A DNA stretch of 64,000 nt from Frigoribacterium faeni (GTDB lineage Bacteria > Actinomycetota > Actinomycetes > Actinomycetales > Microbacteriaceae), in NCBI RefSeq assembly GCF_011761235.1, contig NZ_JAAOYW010000002.1:496001-560000 (forward strand), written 5' to 3'. The translations under genes and the position numbers were made by a program. How positions within the stretch are numbered: position 1 is the stretch's first letter; the number at the start of each line of letters is the position of its first letter. Of the stretch, positions 48,974 through 58,253 are shown in pieces. The notes below the pieces were generated by a model that searched no databases, was not told where the DNA came from, and saw only the letters and a program-made list of their open reading frames with translations.

Positions 48974-49444
48974 TTACCAGCGGTAGTGCGCGAAGGCCTT
49001 GTTCGCCTCGGCCATCTTGTGAGTGTCCTCACGACGCTTGACAGCGGCGCCGAGGCCGTTGCTGGCGTCGAGGATCTCGTTCATGAGGCGCTCGGTCATC
49101 GTCTTCTCACGACGAGCCTTGGCGTAGGAGGTGAGCCAGCGGAGCGCGAGGGTGTTCGCGCGGTGCGGCTTGACCTCGACGGGGACCTGGTAGGTCGAGC
49201 CGCCGACGCGGCGCGAACGCACCTCGAGGGTCGGGCGCACGTTGTCGAGCGCCTTCTTCAGCGTGGCGACGGCGTCCTGGTCGTTCTTGGCGGTCACGCC
49301 GGCGAGGGCGCCGTAGACGATGCGCTCGGCGAGGCCCTTCTTGCCGTCGAGGAGGATCTTGTTGACGAGCTGGCTGACGATCGGCGCACCGTAGACCGGG
49401 TCGGCGACGACGGGGCGCTTGGGCGCGGGTCCTTTACGAGGCAT
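48974..49444 (-). CDS. rpsG: 30S ribosomal protein S7
   Basis: 156 residues, nucleates the 30S head: [72 protein letters not shown] 49444 overlaps the rpsL stop (TAATG). Confidence 0.98.
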   Translation of the reverse strand: MPRKGPAPKRPVVADPVYGAPIVSQLVNKILLDGKKGLAERIVYGALAGVTAKNDQDAVATLKKALDNVRPTLEVRSRRVGGSTYQVPVEVKPHRANTLALRWLTSYAKARREKTMTERLMNEILDASNGLGAAVKRREDTHKMAEANKAFAHYRW

Positions 49445-49818
49445 TACTTCTTGTCCTTCTTCGCACCGTAGAGGCTGCGAGCCTGCTTGCGGTTCTTCAC
49501 GGCCTGGGTGTCGAGGGCGCCACGGACGATCTTGTAGCGCACGCCGGGGAGGTCCTTCACGCGACCGCCGCGCACGAGCACCATCGAGTGCTCCTGCAGG
49601 TTGTGGCCCTCGCCGGGGATGTAGGCGGTGACCTCGGTGCCGTTGGACAGCTTCACGCGGGCGACCTTGCGGAGCGCGGAGTTCGGCTTCTTGGGGGTGG
49701 TGGTGTACACGCGGGTGCACACGCCACGCTGCTGGGGGTTGGACCGCAGGGCGGGGGCCTTGGTCTTGACGACCTTCGGCGTGCGTCCCTTGCGGACCAG
49801 CTGCTGGATGGTTGGCAC
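49444..49818 (-). CDS. rpsL: 30S ribosomal protein S12
   Basis: 124 residues, decoding-centre protein and streptomycin-resistance locus: [51 protein letters not shown]-type loop with wild-type Lys in KKPN, and [20 protein letters not shown] start at 49818. First gene of the str operon. Confidence 0.98.
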   Translation of the reverse strand: MPTIQQLVRKGRTPKVVKTKAPALRSNPQQRGVCTRVYTTTPKKPNSALRKVARVKLSNGTEVTAYIPGEGHNLQEHSMVLVRGGRVKDLPGVRYKIVRGALDTQAVKNRKQARSLYGAKKDKK

Positions 49819-50152
49819 TGGTTCTCCTTGGTTGCGCTCTGCGGTGCGGCCGGTGGTGCGCCGTGCAGTGCTCTGCTCTGTCCGACCGGATGGTCGGCGT
49901 CCTCGTCTCGTCGGGACCGGGCCTGCACGAGGCCCTGACCCGCCCGGCAGCCGCGCAGATGACGCACGCGGGGAGCCGGGGGACGGTGTGACCCTGCTCG
50001 TGCCGGGTCGTCGACCGTGGTACGAGCGGGATTTTCGGGCGCGCGATGAAGCGCACACCCCAGAGAGCATAGCTTCGGGGAGGGGGTTAATCAAATGTCC
50101 GCCGGGCGGGACGGGACCTCCGGCGCGGACGACCGGGCGCCTCCTCGGCCCG
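49819..50152 (-). promoter_or_regulatory. str operon promoter region and leader
   Basis: 334 bp without a gene. A leader of about 240 nt runs from the promoter at 50066-50094 to rpsL; a dispersed-motif copy sits at 50137-50148 next to the stop of the gene at 50153. No coding potential seen. Confidence 0.6.
50066..50094 (-). promoter_or_regulatory. str operon (rpsL-rpsG-fusA-tuf) promoter
   Basis: Minus strand TTGATT (50089-50094), 17 bp, TATGCT (50066-50071), in a local AT-rich patch. Confidence 0.82.
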
Positions 50153-50707
50153 TCAGCGAGCGGGCTCGGCCCGCGAGAGCAGCAGCGTGCCGAGCACCAC
50201 CAGGGCGGCGCAGACGACGGCGCCGAGCACGAACGGCGAGAGGGCGTAGCGGGCGGCGAAGAGCAGGAGCCACACGGCCTCGCCGCGGACCACGGCGTAG
50301 CCGACCCCGCCCACGACGAGCATGGCCGCCCAGACGGCGACGGCCGTCGACGCGACGGCCGGCCAGGGGCTCGGAGGCGCGGGCCGGGGACCGGGGACGC
50401 CGCCGCCCTCGGCTCCGGGGCGCGGGCCGCTGCGGGCCAGGCGTGCGTCGGGCAGGGGCTGGGCGGGGAAGGTGCCGCGCACCTCCGGCGCTCCCCCGTC
50501 GCGGGCGTCGGCGAGCGCGGCCGAGCGCATCAGCGCGGACAGGACGACGAACAGGGCGGCCGCGCCCATCGCGGGGCCGAGGAACGGGCCGGCGTCGGGC
50601 TCGCCGATGACGTCGCGGTCGAGCAGCAGGCTCTCGAAGCCTGCGGTCGCCACGAGCAGGGCGCCGAAGAGGACGCTCGCCATCAGGGCGTACACGGCAC
50701 GGGTCAT
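50153..50707 (-). CDS. Hypothetical four-span membrane protein
   Basis: 184 residues, family not recognised with confidence (a DUF6121-like actinobacterial family is possible). Hydrophobic segments near 5-23, 40-60, 113-137 and 150-177, with a Pro/Gly/Arg-rich cytoplasmic or external loop at ~70-112 ([20 protein letters not shown]). ATG 50707; TACCCT 6 nt upstream (50714-50719) may give a leaderless transcript. Lies between the pilus cluster and the str operon. Confidence 0.65.
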   Translation of the reverse strand: MTRAVYALMASVLFGALLVATAGFESLLLDRDVIGEPDAGPFLGPAMGAAALFVVLSALMRSAALADARDGGAPEVRGTFPAQPLPDARLARSGPRPGAEGGGVPGPRPAPPSPWPAVASTAVAVWAAMLVVGGVGYAVVRGEAVWLLLFAARYALSPFVLGAVVCAALVVLGTLLLSRAEPAR

Positions 50708-50735
50708 GCGTCGAGGGTACGCCGGGGCAGCAGGA

Positions 50736-50774
50736 CGGCCCGCGGCCTCCCCTGGTGGAGGAGGCGCCGGGCCG
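50736..50774 (-). terminator. Terminator at the end of the pilus operon
   Basis: CGGCCCG (50736-50742) and GCCTCC (50745-50750) pair with GGAGGC (50760-50765) and CGGGCCG (50768-50774) across a 2x2 internal loop. The right arm contains a dispersed-motif copy (50757-50771). A second copy (50776-50792) lies between this hairpin and the PilO stop. Confidence 0.7.
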
Positions 50775-50775
50775 T

Positions 50776-50792
50776 CGAGGAGGCGCGGGTCA
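50776..50792. repeat. Dispersed motif fused to the PilO stop codon
   Basis: CGAGGAGGCGCGGGTCA; the final TCA is the complement of the PilO TGA. Same arrangement as at 6447-6464. Confidence 0.75.
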
Positions 50793-51755
50793 GTTGCCGG
50801 CGGCGGTCGCGTCGGTGCCCGGGGCGGCGGTCTCGGTGCTGCCCGGGGCGGCGGTCTCGGCAGTGCCGTCGGCGGGGGTCGCGGCGGCGCCCTGGTCGGC
50901 GGTCGCGCCGGCGGCCGACGCGTCCGCGCCCTCGGCGGCGGCCGGGTCGGTGCCCTCGGCCGTCGCGTCGGTTCCGTCGTCGGTGCCCTCGGCCTGCGTC
51001 GGCGCGGTGGTCGTCGCGTCGTCGTCGGCAGTGGCGTCGTCCCCGTCCTGGAGGACGAAGACGAGGCCGCCGATCGTCCAGGCCTGGGCGCCGGGGGCGG
51101 CCGTGGCGCCGTCGGCCTGCTCGCCCTCGGTCTCCTCGGCGCCCTCGATCGTGGTCACCAGGAAGAGACGCGAGCCCTTCTGCAGGCGGTCGACGAAGTC
51201 GAGCGCCTGGGCGTACGAGCCCTCGATCTCGACCGTCACGGCGATCGTCGAGAAGTTCGCGGCCGTGACGGCAGGATCGGTGAACGTCGTCGGAGCCGTC
51301 GGCCCGGACGCCGCGGCAGGCGCGTCGGCGGACGCGTCCGTGCCCTCGGACGAGTCCGTCCCCTCCGTGGTCGACGCATCGGCCGCCGGAGCGGCGACGG
51401 AGGCTGGCATCTCGTACGAGACCGCGTCCTCGGTCGTGAAGCCCGTCACGGGCACACCGGCGGCGCCGGCCATCTCGCCGAGCTGCCTCAGCAGCTCGGG
51501 CATGTTCGGCGAGTCCGGCACGGAGGCCCGACGGGCGTCGCGGTCGGCGCTGAGCGACCCCAGCTCGTCGTTCTCGGCGACGAGCTGGGCGAGCGTCGCC
51601 CGGAGGCCCTCGTTCTGCTCCTCGACCGTGGCCCGCTGGTCGGCGGCCGTCGTCGCGGCCGCGAGCTGCGGCTGGACGCCGAGCAGGAACCCGAGCGCCA
51701 GGACGGCCACGCCGCTCAGCACGGCGACGATCATCTTGATGCGGTTGCTGTCCAC
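50790..51755 (-). CDS. pilO: Type IV pilus alignment protein PilO-like
   Basis: 321 residues. N-terminal span (8-27), a short coiled coil (~35-70, DQRATVEEQNEGLRATLAQL), then a PilO-type ferredoxin-like domain (TIAVTVEIEGSYAQALDFVDRLQKGSRLFLV). A low-complexity Ala/Asp/Thr/Glu tail of ~100 residues (from ~220) is unusual. Pairs with PilN to link the cytoplasmic PilM ring to the pilus. GTG 51755, 4 bp after pilN. No PilP or PilQ follows, as expected without an outer membrane. Confidence 0.82.
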   Translation of the reverse strand: MDSNRIKMIVAVLSGVAVLALGFLLGVQPQLAAATTAADQRATVEEQNEGLRATLAQLVAENDELGSLSADRDARRASVPDSPNMPELLRQLGEMAGAAGVPVTGFTTEDAVSYEMPASVAAPAADASTTEGTDSSEGTDASADAPAAASGPTAPTTFTDPAVTAANFSTIAVTVEIEGSYAQALDFVDRLQKGSRLFLVTTIEGAEETEGEQADGATAAPGAQAWTIGGLVFVLQDGDDATADDDATTTAPTQAEGTDDGTDATAEGTDPAAAEGADASAAGATADQGAAATPADGTAETAAPGSTETAAPGTDATAAGN

Positions 51756-51759
51756 GAGG

Positions 51760-52425
51760 TCACTCGCCTTCCGTCAGCGCGAAGCGGTTCGAGAACGCGC
51801 GCTGGTCCATGTGCATCGTCACGGTCGTCTCGTAGACGCCGTCTTCGAGGGTCACCGTGCCCGGGGTGGCGTCGGTGTAGCCCGGCAGGGAGGTGAGGCC
51901 GTCCAGCCAGTCGGGCACGCTGGGCAGGCTCGTGCTCTGCGCCGTGAACGTCACGGTGCCGATCCGGGCCGCCTGGAGCGCCGTGTCGGACTGGGCATAG
52001 TCCTCGACCGGCGTGGCCTGGTCGATCATGATGCTGGTGATGACGACTCCGTCGGGGAGGGTCGACTCGATCTGCGCCAGGTACGACGGCCACGCGATCT
52101 CCGTCGACCCGGCGACCGCCTGCGCCACGCTCAGGAGCGTGATCTCGGTCTTCGTATCGCGCACCTCCGTGTACTTGCCCTGCTCGAGCAGCAGCTGCGC
52201 GGTGTCCGACTGGGCACCGAGGAGCTCGTCCTGCGCCTCCATCGAACGCAGCGTGGCGCCTCCGACGGCGATGCCGACGATCGCGGCGGCGCCGACCACG
52301 CCCATCCAGGCACGACGGACGGCGACGCCGCTGCGACGCTCGGCCCGCACCTCGGGGGGCAGCAGGTCGACGCGGGGCAGTCCCCCGACCGTGGCGGTCG
52401 CGGTCTTCTTGGTCGTGCGGCTCAT
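51760..52425 (-). CDS. pilN: Type IV pilus assembly protein PilN-like
   Basis: 221 residues. The short cytoplasmic head holds the PilM-binding motif LPRVDLLPPEV (15-25, the conserved INLLP-like peptide), then one span (~40-60) and a coiled coil plus small periplasmic-type domain with WPSYLAQIESTLPDGVVITS. ATG 52425 overlaps the pilM stop (ATGA). Confidence 0.88.
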   Translation of the reverse strand: MSRTTKKTATATVGGLPRVDLLPPEVRAERRSGVAVRRAWMGVVGAAAIVGIAVGGATLRSMEAQDELLGAQSDTAQLLLEQGKYTEVRDTKTEITLLSVAQAVAGSTEIAWPSYLAQIESTLPDGVVITSIMIDQATPVEDYAQSDTALQAARIGTVTFTAQSTSLPSVPDWLDGLTSLPGYTDATPGTVTLEDGVYETTVTMHMDQRAFSNRFALTEGE

Positions 52426-53471
52426 GCGGCGCTCCCCAGGGCGAGCCCGAGGGCCACGGTCATGTCGGTGGCGCGGCCGCGGAGGGCCGCCTCGTCGACG
52501 CCCTTGCCGAGCGCGACGGTGGCGAACGGGTCGGCCATCACGACGGGCAGGCGCGTCACCTCGGAGAGAGCGTCGGGCAGGCCGGGCAGCAGGGCGCCGC
52601 CGCCGGCGAGGACGATCTGCGAGACCCTCTCGGACGGGCGCGTGTTGACGAAGTACTGGACGGTGTTGCGGAAGCTGCCGAGCAGCTCGTTCACCGACTC
52701 GAAGATGGCGGCCGACGAGGCCTGCTCCTCGGCGTTGGTGATGTGCGTGCTCAGGCCGCGTTCCCGCTTGACGGCCACCGCCTCCTCGACCGAGACGCCG
52801 CGCCGGGCGACGATCGCCTGCGTGACGTCGTCGCCGCCGGAGGGGATGATGCGGACGAACTGCGGCACGCCGTCCGTCGCGATGATGACGGACGAGGTGC
52901 TGTGGCCGATCTCGACCAGGGCCACCGTGCCGGTGAGGCCCGGGCGGTTGATCAGGAGGCGCGTGTTCGCGAACGGGATCAAGTCGACGCCCATGGTCGA
53001 CAGCCCCGCGAGCTTGCTGGCGCGCACGTTGCCGAGGACGGCGTCCTTGACGGCAGCGATGAGCAGGCCGTTGAGCACGGGGCCGTTCTCGCCCTCGGTC
53101 TCCTTGTACGGGTAGAAGTCGAGCAGCGCGTCGGCGACGGGCACCGGCAGCATGTCCTGCACCTGGAACGGCAGCGACTCGCGGATCCGCTCACGCGACG
53201 CCTTCGCGACGGTGAGGTCACGGGCGAGCACGCGCTGGTTGCCCATGCCGAGCACGACGTTCTTGCTCTTGAAGCCGCCGGTGGCCCAGAGCTGCTTGAG
53301 GGCGCTGGCGACCGTCTGGGGCTCGAGCACCTCTCCGCGGCTGGCAGCGCCGTCGCTGAGGGCCATCTCGGAGAAGCGGACGACGGTGGGCCTCGGCTTG
53401 TCGACGTCGGCGACCTCGACCGCACGGAGCGATCGGCTGCCGATGTCGACGCCGACGATGTTCTTCGTCAT
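52422..53471 (-). CDS. pilM: Type IV pilus assembly ATPase-fold protein PilM
   Basis: 349-residue actin-like protein (FtsA fold): VGVDIGSRSLRAVEV, FQVQDMLPVPVADALLDF, VALVEIGHSTSSVIIATDG, QIVLAGGGALLPGL. Forms the cytoplasmic ring that binds PilN. ATG 53471, 31 bp after pilD. Confidence 0.94.
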   Translation of the reverse strand: MTKNIVGVDIGSRSLRAVEVADVDKPRPTVVRFSEMALSDGAASRGEVLEPQTVASALKQLWATGGFKSKNVVLGMGNQRVLARDLTVAKASRERIRESLPFQVQDMLPVPVADALLDFYPYKETEGENGPVLNGLLIAAVKDAVLGNVRASKLAGLSTMGVDLIPFANTRLLINRPGLTGTVALVEIGHSTSSVIIATDGVPQFVRIIPSGGDDVTQAIVARRGVSVEEAVAVKRERGLSTHITNAEEQASSAAIFESVNELLGSFRNTVQYFVNTRPSERVSQIVLAGGGALLPGLPDALSEVTRLPVVMADPFATVALGKGVDEAALRGRATDMTVALGLALGSAA

Positions 53472-53502
53472 GGGGTGGTCTCTTTTCTGCGTGAGGTCGG
53501 GG

Positions 53503-54336
53503 TCACGCGACGCTGAGGAGCTGGAGGTAGGAGGCGGCGACCATGCCGCCGACGAGCACGCCGGCCCAGGCGCCCGCGAGCATCCAGGGGCCGAACGGGA
53601 TGCCGCCGGTGCGCTGGGCACGGCGGGTGGCGAGCAGGACGATCGAGAAGAGGCCGCCGAGCAGGAACGCGGCGAAGGCGCCGACGACGAGCTCGCCCCA
53701 GCCGAGCCAGCCGAGCCAGAGGCCCAGCACGCCGGCGAGCTTGACGTCGCCGAGGCCCATGGCCCCGGGCTTGACGAGCGCGAGGGCCAGGTAGAAGAGG
53801 AACAGGGCGGCCATGCCGACGACGCCGCGCAGCAGCGCGTCCCACTCCCCCGACAGGGCCGAGGAGGCGCCCAGCAGCACGAGGCCGACCGCGTACGACG
53901 GCAGCACGATCGCGTCGGGCAGCCGGTGGTGCTCGACGTCGATGATGGCGAGCGCGACGCTCGCGCCGGCGAGCCAGAGGAACGCGACGAGCTCGAGCAG
54001 CGCGGCGACCAGGGGCGCGGCCTCGGTCGGCACGGCCGTCCAGGGCCAGACGACCGCGGCGACCAGGGCGAAGAAGCCGCCGGTGGCGAGCTCGACGACC
54101 GGGTAGCGGGCCGAGATCGCCGTGCGGCAGCTGCGGCAGCGGCCACGGAGGGCGAGCCAGCTGAGCACGGGCACGTTGTCGTACGCCTTGATCGGGGCGT
54201 GGCAGCCGGGGCAGGCGCTCGGCGGCGACGAGATCGACATGCCCGCGGGCACCCGGTACACGACGACGTTGAGGAACGAGCCGATCAGGAGGCCGAGGCC
54301 GCCGGCGGTGACCGCGGCGAGGAGCAGGGCGGTCAC
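53503..54336 (-). CDS. pilD: Prepilin peptidase PilD
   Basis: 277-residue membrane aspartic protease and N-methylase that cleaves prepilins before Phe+1. N-terminal GSFLNVVVYRVP, two zinc CxxC pairs (CPGCH, CRSCR), aspartate motifs AIIDVEHHRLPDAI and GLGDVK, and about eight spans. GTG start at 54336 overlaps the pilX stop (GTGA). Confidence 0.95.
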   Translation of the reverse strand: MTALLLAAVTAGGLGLLIGSFLNVVVYRVPAGMSISSPPSACPGCHAPIKAYDNVPVLSWLALRGRCRSCRTAISARYPVVELATGGFFALVAAVVWPWTAVPTEAAPLVAALLELVAFLWLAGASVALAIIDVEHHRLPDAIVLPSYAVGLVLLGASSALSGEWDALLRGVVGMAALFLFYLALALVKPGAMGLGDVKLAGVLGLWLGWLGWGELVVGAFAAFLLGGLFSIVLLATRRAQRTGGIPFGPWMLAGAWAGVLVGGMVAASYLQLLSVA

Positions 54337-56099
54337 GAGGCGGCCCCCGTCGAGGTGAAGGCCGGGGCGACCTCGGTCACGGTCGTGATGCCGTAGACGG
54401 TCGTGACGGGGCTGATGAACTTCGGCGGCGACAGGGTCTTGAGCCGGCTGTCGTAGACGTAGTTCTTGACGTAGCCGTTCGAGCCGCTGCTGACGATGCC
54501 GCGGAACTTCTGCCCGAGGGCGCCCCGGATGGTGAGGGTGCCCCGCTGTCCACCGCGGTCGTAGTTCTGCACGGTGATGCTGTGCTTGAGCGAGATGATG
54601 GCCGCGTTGACCTCGTTCACGCGGTCCGCGGTCGAGAGGACCGCGCCGTTCGACGAGGTGACCGGGTTGTAGATCCAGGCGGTGCCGGCCGGCGACAGGC
54701 CGAGCAGGTCGCGGTTCTGGTCGGCGTACTTCAGGTCGCCGGTGATGTAGAGGTAGTTCTGGCTGGCGATGGTCGTGTTGCCCTTGAGGGTGCCCTTGAC
54801 GAACACGTCGCCCTTGCGGGCGTCGTAGGCGCAGGAACCGCGCCCCGTGACGTCCGCTCCCGGTGCCTGCTCGTTGGCCATCGGGAACCCGACGCCGTTC
54901 GCGCCGCAGCTGCCCTCGGGGATGGTGAGGACCGACGTGGTGTTCTTGTCGGACGGGCTGGTGGGGATGTCCTGCACGTAGAGCAGGTTGTTGTCGAGCA
55001 CGGGGACCGTCGCCCCGGCAACGGACTTCAGGGCCGCGACGCTGCCGCACACGCCGTTGTTCGTCCGGGCCTCGCTCGCCGTGTCGCCCGCCGTCTGCAC
55101 GAACTTCGTGTTCGGCGACCGGACGGTCATCGTGCCGTCCGCGTTGAACACGACGGACGTCGGGCCCGTGTACAGGCACCCCGGGGTCAGGACCGGTGAC
55201 GTGGCGTCGTTCTGGAGGTCGTACCGCGTCTCGCGCTTCTGCTCGGTGTTGGTGCGGGGGAGGTCGTAGGTCTCGCGGTAGCCGGGCTGCGAGGCGCGGT
55301 TGGGGAACGACTGCCCCGTGCACCTGTTGCCGTTGGAGTCGGTCGCGAGGTAGCGCAGGCCCGTGTTGTAGGTCGTGCTCGACGTCGTGACGCTCGTCTC
55401 GAAGGTGGCCTGGCAGATGCGCATGGTGTCGTTGCTGTGCACGTCTCCCTTGAGGACGTCGCCGCTGCCGAACGCGATCGACCGGCAGGTCGTCGGGCGC
55501 CCCTGCCACGCGTACTTGTCGACGCAGGCCGTGGCGCTGGTGTCGACCAGATCGGGGTCGGGGTTCTCCTGGTCGGTGAAGTACAGGTAGTCGATGAAGC
55601 CCTTCTGGCGCACCTCGGCGACGACCGAGCGCACGACGCCGCCCGACGTGCCGGTGGCACGCAGGCGGAGGCTGCCCTTCGAGGCGTAGGCGCTGTTGTC
55701 GACCTCGTAGCGGAACTTCGACGCCCCGCCGCTGCCCGGCACGGTCGCCCACGCCGACGCGGACGTGCCGAGCGAGAACGCCGGGTTCGCGCTCGCGGCG
55801 GAGGGCAGCACCAGCCCTGTGCTGGACCGGCTGAAAGGTGCGGAGGCGTTGCCGTAGCGGTAGTACGACGCGTCGTTCGAGAGCCGGGCCTGGTAGTCCT
55901 CGACCCCCGCGTACGCGGCGGCGACGGCAGCGGCCCAAGACGACTCGCGCGTCGACTTCTGGAGACCGCTGACCGCCACCCCGACCGCCGTGGCGGCCAT
56001 GACGAGGATCACCATGCCGAAGATCAGCACGATCGCCATGGCCATGCCGCGGTCGGTGCCGACCTCGTCGAGGCGAAGTCGTCGTCGGAGGGTGATCAC
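54333..56099 (-). CDS. pilX: PilX-like pilus assembly protein
   Basis: 588 residues. N-terminal MITLRRRLRLDEVGTDRGMAMA with a single span (~19-45, AIVLIFGMVILVMAATAVGVAVSGL) and a large extracellular part containing several Cys residues and beta-rich sequence. The membrane segment lacks the Glu5 prepilin signature, as in PilX-type minor proteins of Gram-positives. Role in pilus initiation is inferred from position between the prepilins and pilD. GTG start at 56099 with AGGAACC upstream. Confidence 0.72.
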   Translation of the reverse strand: MITLRRRLRLDEVGTDRGMAMAIVLIFGMVILVMAATAVGVAVSGLQKSTRESSWAAAVAAAYAGVEDYQARLSNDASYYRYGNASAPFSRSSTGLVLPSAASANPAFSLGTSASAWATVPGSGGASKFRYEVDNSAYASKGSLRLRATGTSGGVVRSVVAEVRQKGFIDYLYFTDQENPDPDLVDTSATACVDKYAWQGRPTTCRSIAFGSGDVLKGDVHSNDTMRICQATFETSVTTSSTTYNTGLRYLATDSNGNRCTGQSFPNRASQPGYRETYDLPRTNTEQKRETRYDLQNDATSPVLTPGCLYTGPTSVVFNADGTMTVRSPNTKFVQTAGDTASEARTNNGVCGSVAALKSVAGATVPVLDNNLLYVQDIPTSPSDKNTTSVLTIPEGSCGANGVGFPMANEQAPGADVTGRGSCAYDARKGDVFVKGTLKGNTTIASQNYLYITGDLKYADQNRDLLGLSPAGTAWIYNPVTSSNGAVLSTADRVNEVNAAIISLKHSITVQNYDRGGQRGTLTIRGALGQKFRGIVSSGSNGYVKNYVYDSRLKTLSPPKFISPVTTVYGITTVTEVAPAFTSTGAAS

Positions 56100-56125
56100 G
56101 AGGGTTCCTGTCTTGGTCGGGCGGG

Positions 56126-56788
56126 TCAGCGGACGAGGTTGGGGGTGCCGATGGTGTTGGTGAGCGTCACGCTGCTCGTGCTGGATCCCGTGCCGGCCAC
56201 GGCGAGGGTCACCTGCACGAAGGACACCTGCTTGCGCTGCGCCTCGGTGAGCGCCCCGGCGTTCAGGGGCAGCTCGTCACCGTCGGAGTCCAGGTAGCGG
56301 AAGACCGGCGTGCCGCCGGACGCCAGGGACGCCGTCAGCAGGCGCGACGAGGACGAGGCGCCGGCGGGGAACACCCAGAAGCTGCCGGACGACTGTGCCG
56401 CCGTGCGCTCTTCTCGAAGCCGACGCGACGCGTCCAGCGAATAGGTGACGAGCGCCGGCTTGGCCTGGGTGTCGCCGAAGTTCACGAAGGTCGTGAGCTG
56501 CAGGCGGTCGGCGCGCGCCTCGCGGAAGGCCGGGGCGTCGGAGCTGCCGGCGACGGGGACGTCGCCGGCAGAGCGGACGATCTGGGCGAGCGCGTTCATC
56601 CCGTTGGACGTCTCCCGGGTGCCCGAGTCGAGCGATCGGGCCGAGGAGGTGGCGCGCGCCAGCGAGACGAACGTGCTGGTCGACACGGCCAGCACGATCC
56701 CGAAGATCATGATCGTGACGAGCAGTTCCGCGATGGTGACGCCGGCGTCGCTCCGCTGGGCGGCGAGGCGCGCGCGCAGGCGGTTCAC
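56126..56788 (-). CDS. pilW: Prepilin-like minor pilin (PilW/GspJ type)
   Basis: 220 residues with a class III prepilin signal: RSDAGVTIAELLVTIMIFGIVLAV, cleavage after Gly and Glu at +5. The rest is a beta-rich domain (RLQLTTFVNFGDTQAKPALVTYS) like PilW/GspJ minor pilins. GTG 56788 overlaps the pilV stop (GTGA). Confidence 0.82.
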   Translation of the reverse strand: MNRLRARLAAQRSDAGVTIAELLVTIMIFGIVLAVSTSTFVSLARATSSARSLDSGTRETSNGMNALAQIVRSAGDVPVAGSSDAPAFREARADRLQLTTFVNFGDTQAKPALVTYSLDASRRLREERTAAQSSGSFWVFPAGASSSSRLLTASLASGGTPVFRYLDSDGDELPLNAGALTEAQRKQVSFVQVTLAVAGTGSSTSSVTLTNTIGTPNLVR

Positions 56789-58131
56789 GGCGCGGTCCTC
56801 GGGTCGACGGTCGTCACGGGGGCCGGGGTGTTGCGCAGGTCGGAGACCGTCCGGCCGCTCTTGAACGACCAGGTGCCCGGCGGCAGCGCGAGGGTGGCCG
56901 TGGTCGCACCGGAGGGGATCGCGAAGGTCATCGTGGTCGTCGCCCGGCAGCCGGGGTCGCCGCCGGCAGCGGTCGCCGTCGTGACCCGCACGACGCGGTC
57001 GCCGGCCGGGACCGGGATGGCGGTCGCCTGGGCGGGCACCACGACGTTGCGCGCGACCGGGCCCACGCGGTAGTCGGGCACGGACGTCACGACGGGCTTG
57101 CCGGTACGCCCGTCCGCTGCGCGCGGCCACTTGGTGGGGTCGGGCGAGAGGCACGAGGTCGCGGCGGTGGCCGCACCGGGCGCGTAGGCCCCGGCGAAGA
57201 CCTGGTAGCCCGACGACAGCGGGTAGAGGTACTGCACGTCGGTCGGGGCGGAGGCGACGAAGCGGGCTGAACCGCTGAGGAAGGTCGTCTGCTGGTCGTC
57301 GGCGCGGAGCGCGCCGGCCGGCCAGACGAGCTCGTACCGGTCGGCAGGTGCGTAGTCGAAGGTGGCGCTGGTGGAGCCGCCGCTCGCGAAGCTCACGGTG
57401 CGCGTCGGCGTCGTCGACTGGTCCTGGTCGACGTACACGTCGCCGCCCGTGCGGCTCAGGGTCACCGTGTAGGTGCCCGGCTTGACGTTGAGGGCGAACG
57501 CGCAGCCGTTGACGTCGGTGCGCGCCGGTCGAGAGTCGGGGTCGAGGGCCGCGGCGGTGTTGTTGCGGACGTCGCTGTCCGGGGTGATCGTCACGGTCGT
57601 GTTCTTGACGCCGGCGCCCGTGTTGTCCTTGACCGAGACGAGGACGGTGCCGGTCGTCGAGCTGCTGACCTTGCCGTCGGGCGCGACGATGGTGTCGGCG
57701 GTCACGGCGCTGTCCGAGGAGCGCATGCCGCTCCACGAGACGGTCACGTTGACGCGCTTGTAGAAGAGGGAGCCGGACCCGGGTGCGCCGGCGGAGCACT
57801 GGCTGTCGACGCCTGCGGAGCTGGACCAGGCCACGTCCCGGCGCACCGTGTAGGTGACGCCGTCGATCGGGTCGGTGGTGAAGTCACGGCCGTCGAGCTG
57901 CGTCGCGGCGGTGGCACGGGCCAGGTCGATCTCGCTCGAGGCGAGGTTCACGGCGACCTCGCGACCACGGTTGTCCGACGTCAGCCGGAGCGACGTGGCC
58001 ACGGCGGCGATGGCGCCGACCGTCATGATCGCGAAGACCAGGAGGGCGACGATCACCTCGACGAGGCTGAGGCCGGCGTCGCGCTCGGCCGGGGAGGCGG
58101 GGCGGAGGACGGCGTTGAGGCGTCGGAACAC
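56785..58131 (-). CDS. pilV: Prepilin-like minor pilin (PilV type) with internal Ig/carboxypeptidase-regulatory-like domain
   Basis: 448 residues. Prepilin signal DAGLSLVEVIVALLVFAIMTVGAI with Glu at +5 after the Gly cleavage site. Residues ~165-240 (TGTVLVSVKDNTGAGVKNTTVTI, DVNGCAFALNVKPGTYTVTL) read as a carboxypeptidase regulatory-like beta sandwich, often found in adhesive tip proteins. The unusual length suggests a tip adhesin. GTG start at 58131. Confidence 0.8.
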   Translation of the reverse strand: MFRRLNAVLRPASPAERDAGLSLVEVIVALLVFAIMTVGAIAAVATSLRLTSDNRGREVAVNLASSEIDLARATAATQLDGRDFTTDPIDGVTYTVRRDVAWSSSAGVDSQCSAGAPGSGSLFYKRVNVTVSWSGMRSSDSAVTADTIVAPDGKVSSSTTGTVLVSVKDNTGAGVKNTTVTITPDSDVRNNTAAALDPDSRPARTDVNGCAFALNVKPGTYTVTLSRTGGDVYVDQDQSTTPTRTVSFASGGSTSATFDYAPADRYELVWPAGALRADDQQTTFLSGSARFVASAPTDVQYLYPLSSGYQVFAGAYAPGAATAATSCLSPDPTKWPRAADGRTGKPVVTSVPDYRVGPVARNVVVPAQATAIPVPAGDRVVRVTTATAAGGDPGCRATTTMTFAIPSGATTATLALPPGTWSFKSGRTVSDLRNTPAPVTTVDPRTAP

Positions 58132-58189
58132 GGTGGGTCACCTCCCGGTCGGGTTAGGGGGCGCGGAGAAGAAGGGGGAGGGTGGCCGA

Positions 58190-58228
58190 CCGGCGGGACC
58201 GTTCGCTTCTCAGCGACGGCCCCGCCGG
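58190..58228 (-). terminator. pilA terminator
   Basis: CCGGCGGG (58190-58197) pairs with CCCGCCGG (58221-58228); inside, CCGT/ACGG and CGC/GCG extend the stem to 15 bp with small internal gaps. 25 bp past the pilA stop, separating it from pilV. Confidence 0.82.
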
Positions 58229-58253
58229 CTCGACCTCGTCAGTCAGACGAAGG

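Noticed and set aside
45680-49471. 1263-residue open frame on the plus strand opposite tuf, fusA and rpsG
   Set aside because: It is an antisense shadow of genes with strong codon bias in high-GC DNA; no domains, His/Asp/Val/Leu-rich composition.
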